64,000 nt of DNA, taken from positions 2,976,001 through 3,040,000 of the forward strand of contig JAFREQ010000039.1 in assembly GCA_025331565.1 (NCBI GenBank), in the 5' to 3' direction. The translations under genes and the position numbers were made by a program. The notes beneath the pieces are model-generated. The model made no database searches. It was given only the letters and a program-made list of their open reading frames with translations, and was not told the origin of the DNA. Source of the stretch: Holacanthus passer. Taxonomy: Eukaryota; Chordata; Actinopteri; Pomacanthidae. The stretch's first letter is position 1. Every line of letters starts with the position of its first letter. Below are positions 60,049 to 64,000 of the stretch, in pieces.

Positions 60049-60417
60049 TTAGAAAGAAGCAAAAAAGAGAGACCTCTTCATGTCAGTCTTCACTGTGAGC
60101 TTTTTGAGGGTGTCTTTGCTGGAACGCAGCAGATTTTCTTCCCCTTTTAATTTGTCTGCTTGGCAGAATCCAGTAATGGCCTCATGTCTGCTTCTCAGAA
60201 ACGGAGAGCATTCTCCAAACATTCGCTCATGCTCTCCACACAGTCTCCCATTTACTTTAACAGAAGTTGAACATGTACCAGCATTACTTTTGGTGAAATT
60301 GGTGCTGTTAAGTTCCTGGAAGGTAGCTGGGTCTTTGACGAGAGTCAAATCTGCAGCGACTGTAAACAGAGAAGCAGAGAAAATAAAACCACCTCCCAGC
60401 CACATTATTAAACCCAT
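60049..60417 (-). CDS. Unidentified 122-residue ORF, possible secreted protein
   Basis: Starting at the ATG at 60,417 (G at -3, G at +4), the frame opens with a hydrophobic segment MGLIMWLGGGFIFSASLF that looks like a signal peptide. Two N-glycosylation sequons follow (NST, NFT within ELNSTNFTKSN). Four cysteines follow in AGTC, RLC, GEC and GFC, and the C-terminal part is Lys-rich. The frame stays open 27 codons further upstream. A splice-acceptor-like TCTGCTTCTCTGTTTACAG lies inside the hydrophobic segment, so this could instead be an internal or last exon. An ATTAAA lies about 80 nt after the stop. I do not recognise the family, and an ORF this long can occur by chance. Confidence 0.3.
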   Translation of the reverse strand: MGLIMWLGGGFIFSASLFTVAADLTLVKDPATFQELNSTNFTKSNAGTCSTSVKVNGRLCGEHERMFGECSPFLRSRHEAITGFCQADKLKGEENLLRSSKDTLKKLTVKTDMKRSLFFASF

Positions 60418-60499
60418 ATCCTCGTCATGAACTTTGACCCTTACCAGAGCTGATTTTGGGTCTTTTTTAGGTTCTTGTCTGACAATACAGTTATACACC

Positions 60500-61399
60500 T
60501 ACAACATCCATGGTTGCATTCTGTGCAAGACTTTGTTGCATGTCCCCTCCCTCCATCTTGAATGTCTGCTGTCATTAAAGACTAAAATGCCATGTCATAA
60601 AAGAGAAAACTGCAGAGCCTAGACCAGTGACAGGAGTAAAGCTATTATGGGGAAAACCAATTCTCTGGAAAAATCTGAAAATCACAGTGCTGATGGGGAA
60701 GAGTCGAGTTGCATAATATTAGTTCTGAAAGACAGAATGGCAGGATCAAAAAGATATTAAAAAAGCAGCACCAAACAAACGATTGGTTCAATGAACTCAT
60801 GCAGAAAGATGATTAGCCACATATGATCATGCAATAATTAAAAAAAAGAAAAACACTCTGAACAATGAACAAGATTAAAGCAGAAAGACAGAGCAGAAAA
60901 ACACCAATCTTATCTTAGCAATGACCTTTGACCTGTGCCTACCTGTTCACCTATGAAGGCCATTATTGTGAAAGCATCATATGGAAGGTCCTCCGTTTTC
61001 AGACGGGTTAAAACTCCAGAACTACTTTCTTAAAAATACAACTTACAGAGTTTGCTCATCTGATGGTGGTTTAAAGTTGAAAAACAACAGTGTTTTTGTT
61101 GAAACCACCAACTGAGTGGTCTTTATTTTTGTTTGCCTTTCATTCGTGCAAAGGAAGAGAGTGGTTGTTTATTTGATTGTTGGAGGCGTTGATGAGCAAA
61201 CGAATGAAGTGACTGAGGTTGTTTTTAAGATGCCACACACTCTGTTAATTTCACCAGCTGCTGTTACATAACAAAGTGGCTCTTTTGGATCTTCTTGCAC
61301 TTTATGTAACAAACACATGCAGCTTTTAACCAGCACCATAAATTTCACTTTAATCTTAAACAGCAAAATAAGCCAGCTGAGAACCAGTCCAGATCAATC
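60500..61399. other. Intergenic, no gene recognised
   Basis: AT-rich. A 65-codon minus-strand frame at 61,169-61,366 has several cysteines but no recognisable domain. Confidence 0.45.
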
Positions 61400-62660
61400 A
61401 GTAACCTCCCACGCTGAAAAATGAAGCCAACACAGAAGTGCCAAAAGCTGCACTTCCTCGTATAAACACGAAGGGGCAGGCTCCAAAGGGGAGTCGGTTA
61501 CATTTGACCCCCCATGTTAAAATGTCAGACTTTAGCACAGAAGAAAACATGTTTACAGCCTGGTACAAAAAATGGTTTTAGTCTCTTCAGCTGATTTTCC
61601 CCTTCATGACAACTGTACAGGGTGGTGAATTAAACACTTGCTTAAAATCTAAAATTATGCATAATTAAGAGTGATATCACCTTTATTGACAGCTGCCTGC
61701 TGATTGGCTCCAAACACGGAGCTCATTCAGTCACTGAACTTCGTCTGTGTTTGTGCTGTTTTTGCCTTTTGGATCATTTTTTAGACAAATACCGGATAAA
61801 TAACACGGTTGCTGTGCAGTTAATTGCACTAACTGGGGCTCCTGCTTTTTCGTTTACTAGTAAGTAGCCAGCTAATGAATTAGCATCGGGCTCCAGCTAG
61901 CTACCGCCAGCTGTGTGGTGTCTCTGTCCGGGACGTCTGCGCTGTTTTCTCGGTGAGTTTGTTCTGGTGTTTGTGGAGCTGCTTGTTGGCTGGAGTTTGA
62001 CTATGCTGCCATGTTGACTGTGTTTCTCTCAGGGGAGACAGTGGAGGTTGAGCTAAGCTAACGGGAGCATCTGGTAGCTTCAGTTATTAAACCTGCTGAA
62101 GTCAAAACATAATAACAAGTGTTATAATTTATGGTGTTAATACTTTTGAATAAAAGGCGTCAGTGTGAACCGGAGTCAGCCGACATCACCACTGCCAAGA
62201 TGGAAGACACTCTTCAGAAATCTACAGTGACGTCATGGAGACTACGTCCACATTTTATACAGTCTATGGTCCAGACACAAACACATAAGGACCCCCCTCC
62301 AGTATGCCAGAAACCTCTCTCTCAGCAGCTCATCTGTGCTTTAACAGAGCTGTAGTCCGAATTATTGATGGACGCAGACAGCTGAGTCTCCTGTCAGTGA
62401 TCCGTCACCGCCACATCCTTTGACACTCGTCTGCCTCGCCAACACACCCTGACAGACACAAACTGCCTGCAGGTTCAGTATCTGAGCTACAGCCAGCGGA
62501 AGAGACTCACCACAAAAGATCAGATAAACCAGGGGAAGCAAAAACTTCCCTGACTGGTTCGACTCAGTCTACTTGTTTCTCTTTTCACCATAACTACAAT
62601 GTGTGGAGTGACACCTAATTGTGGGCAGGAGGTAACGTGACAGTGAGCTTAGGTGGTGGA
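61400..62660. mobile_element. Large dispersed percomorph repeat
   Basis: Carries hallmark words of a very common teleost repeat: GAAGTGCCAAAAGCTGCA, CCATGTTAAAATGTCAGACT, AAACATGTTTACAGCCTGGT, CTTCATGACAACTGTA and TTTTATACAGTCTATGG (62,253-62,269). The interior (about 61,850-62,050) looks like a promoter or 5' UTR with a possible mini-intron. I infer a non-autonomous DNA element, possibly with captured sequence. No intact ORF. Confidence 0.55.
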
Positions 62661-63391
62661 ATTCACCTCTGGCATTGTGGGGGATCTGAATAAATCATTT
62701 TTAGGAATGAAAAAATAAAACAAATAAAATTTACATCCATATTGGTTTTTAGACTTTGTGGTTGGCTTTCCAAATACCTGGAGCTGTATTCATTTTCTTT
62801 GAATCCACATCAACACCGAAATGAAGTCAGCATTTCAATTAATCATCTCAGAAGTGTGATGAATTTGCTGAATTGCTTAAATGACGACATGTAAAGTGAC
62901 AGGGGTCATTCATGGTGACAAACCCACAGAGAATTATCACCCTGCAATTAGCCTCAGCTCTATAAAGTCTTTGAAGTTTTAGCATCTTTGAACTCATTGT
63001 TTTGGTTTCAAGGCCGCAATTTTACCATTTTGGTTCGCTGTCACCAAAAGGCAGACAGACGAGCTAAAAAGCAGATATTTTCTGCTGGGTGTGTAAGCAG
63101 GCGACTTTTTGATGCTAGCACATTAGCCATGTCAAGCTAATGTCCATCTTGTTTTGTCGCCCCCAATTGGCCTAAAAACAACTGCAGCTTTAAGTTTTTT
63201 GCTACCTAAAACTCTTTTAAACTGTATTATATTTGGACACAATTAAGCCATTAAAATTGATTTCAAGGCCAAATGTTCGATGTTTAGTTCATACTGATGA
63301 TACGCGATAAATACAATGTTTTATGTGTTTTAAGTTTTTAGAAAATTAGCTGTTCATTGATTTTTTTTTCAAAACATCAATGTGGATTAAC
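62661..63391. other. Intergenic, no gene recognised
   Basis: AT-rich unique sequence. Confidence 0.45.
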
Positions 63392-63600
63392 GGAATAGTT
63401 TGATATTTTGGGAAACATACTTAATTGCATTCTTGCTGAAAGTTAGATGAAAAAAATCAACATCACAGATTAAAAAAAACAAGACATACAAGTTTCTTTG
63501 GACAGAGCCAGGCTAGCTGTTGTTCAGACTTAATGCTAAGCTAAGCTAACTGACTGCTGGCTCGCTTCATATTTAGCTTTCTGACATGAGGGTGGAATTA
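63392..63600. mobile_element. Hairpin-like MITE, copy 2
   Basis: Starts GGAATAGTTTGATATTTTGG, like the copy at 5143. It then passes through GAAAGTTAGATGAAAAAAATC to inverted-arm words GGACAGAGCCAGGCTAGCTG, AATGCTAAGCTAAGCTAAC and TTCATATTTAGCTTTCTGAC. Shorter than copy 1; the central part is missing. Confidence 0.6.
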
Positions 63601-64000
63601 CTCCTGTTGAGCACTTTTCTAAAATCATAAAAACATTAATCCGTCTTCATCCAGTACTGAGGATTAAAGGGAAACATGATTGTTTCCGCCGAGTGAGGAA
63701 AATCTTGCTGTTTGGAGGGATATTTAGGAGCTAATTTAGCTGGGACAAAGGCCAGTCCAAACTTCCAAAAAATTGCTTTGCCAGTGAAGGAAATTGTCGA
63801 CAAAAATCTCGACATGCAAAGACTGTTTGGACAAAAATGATCTCATAAAACAGCTGCAGAAAAACACCCGCTGCAGCACATTTCATGGAGCACAACAGGA
63901 CACTGCGGCTTGTTGAAGGCCCTCCGTCAAGACTACGTGGGTGATGAATTCATTTGGCTCATGCATGGTATAAAGGCCACATAGCCCCACACAGACTGGA
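63601..64000. other. Intergenic to window end
   Basis: Unique sequence with no feature recognised. Confidence 0.4.

Noticed and set aside
60080..60430. 116-codon + strand ORF
   Set aside because: Shadow of the better minus-strand candidate; it lacks a signal or domain.
61169..61366. 65-codon minus-strand ORF with several cysteines
   Set aside because: Considered as an upstream exon for the 60,049-60,417 candidate, but it ends in a stop without a donor and has no recognisable motif.
1..64000. tRNA, rRNA or CRISPR array
   Set aside because: A few GGTTCGA words (near 4197 and 62,554) lack surrounding cloverleaf arms. No regularly spaced direct repeats with unique spacers exist; short repeats are microsatellites.

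Overview
This is vertebrate nuclear DNA from a teleost, most likely a percomorph. The basis is intron-rich gene structure, very many CA/TG microsatellites, several dispersed repeat families I recognise from percomorph genomes, and degenerate Tc1-type transposons. The window carries one confidently identified protein gene, net1, and one confidently identified microRNA cluster, miR-29b/miR-29a. Both are on the + strand. The rest is intergenic or intronic sequence with repeats.

Layout: (1) 1-21,300 is gene-poor, with microsatellites, a hairpin-like MITE (5143-5527), two GA-rich dispersed repeats, and a first Tc1 relic (about 12,980-13,530). (2) 21,400-26,400 holds a probable non-coding host transcript for miR-29, with exon-like islands and two hairpins 162 nt apart (mature arms at 25,992-26,014 and 26,154-26,175). 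An AATAAA at 26,359 follows. A second Tc1 relic, itself interrupted by a short repeat, lies just upstream. (3) 28,330-59,475 is net1, a RhoA-directed guanine nucleotide exchange factor. It has a TATA-less distal promoter feeding three exons unique to the long isoform, a TATA-box proximal promoter at 51,889 feeding a single alternative first exon, and eight shared exons that encode the DH-PH core and a PDZ-binding tail. (4) 59,480-64,000 is downstream sequence with one unidentified minus-strand ORF, a large dispersed repeat, and a second copy of the hairpin-like MITE.

The long isoform is computed at 615 residues and the short at 555. All exon junctions I placed keep the frame and use GT-AG borders. 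The long-specific exons carry two basic nuclear-localisation-type clusters that the short form lacks, so promoter choice should set nuclear versus cytoplasmic supply of the same catalytic core.

The most unusual structural feature is a nearly identical tandem duplication inside net1 intron 1 (30,941-32,676 and 32,672-34,032). The second copy lacks 372 bp. Each copy contains an antisense, ankyrin-repeat-like exon remnant ending in a good splice donor. I found no tRNA, rRNA or CRISPR array.
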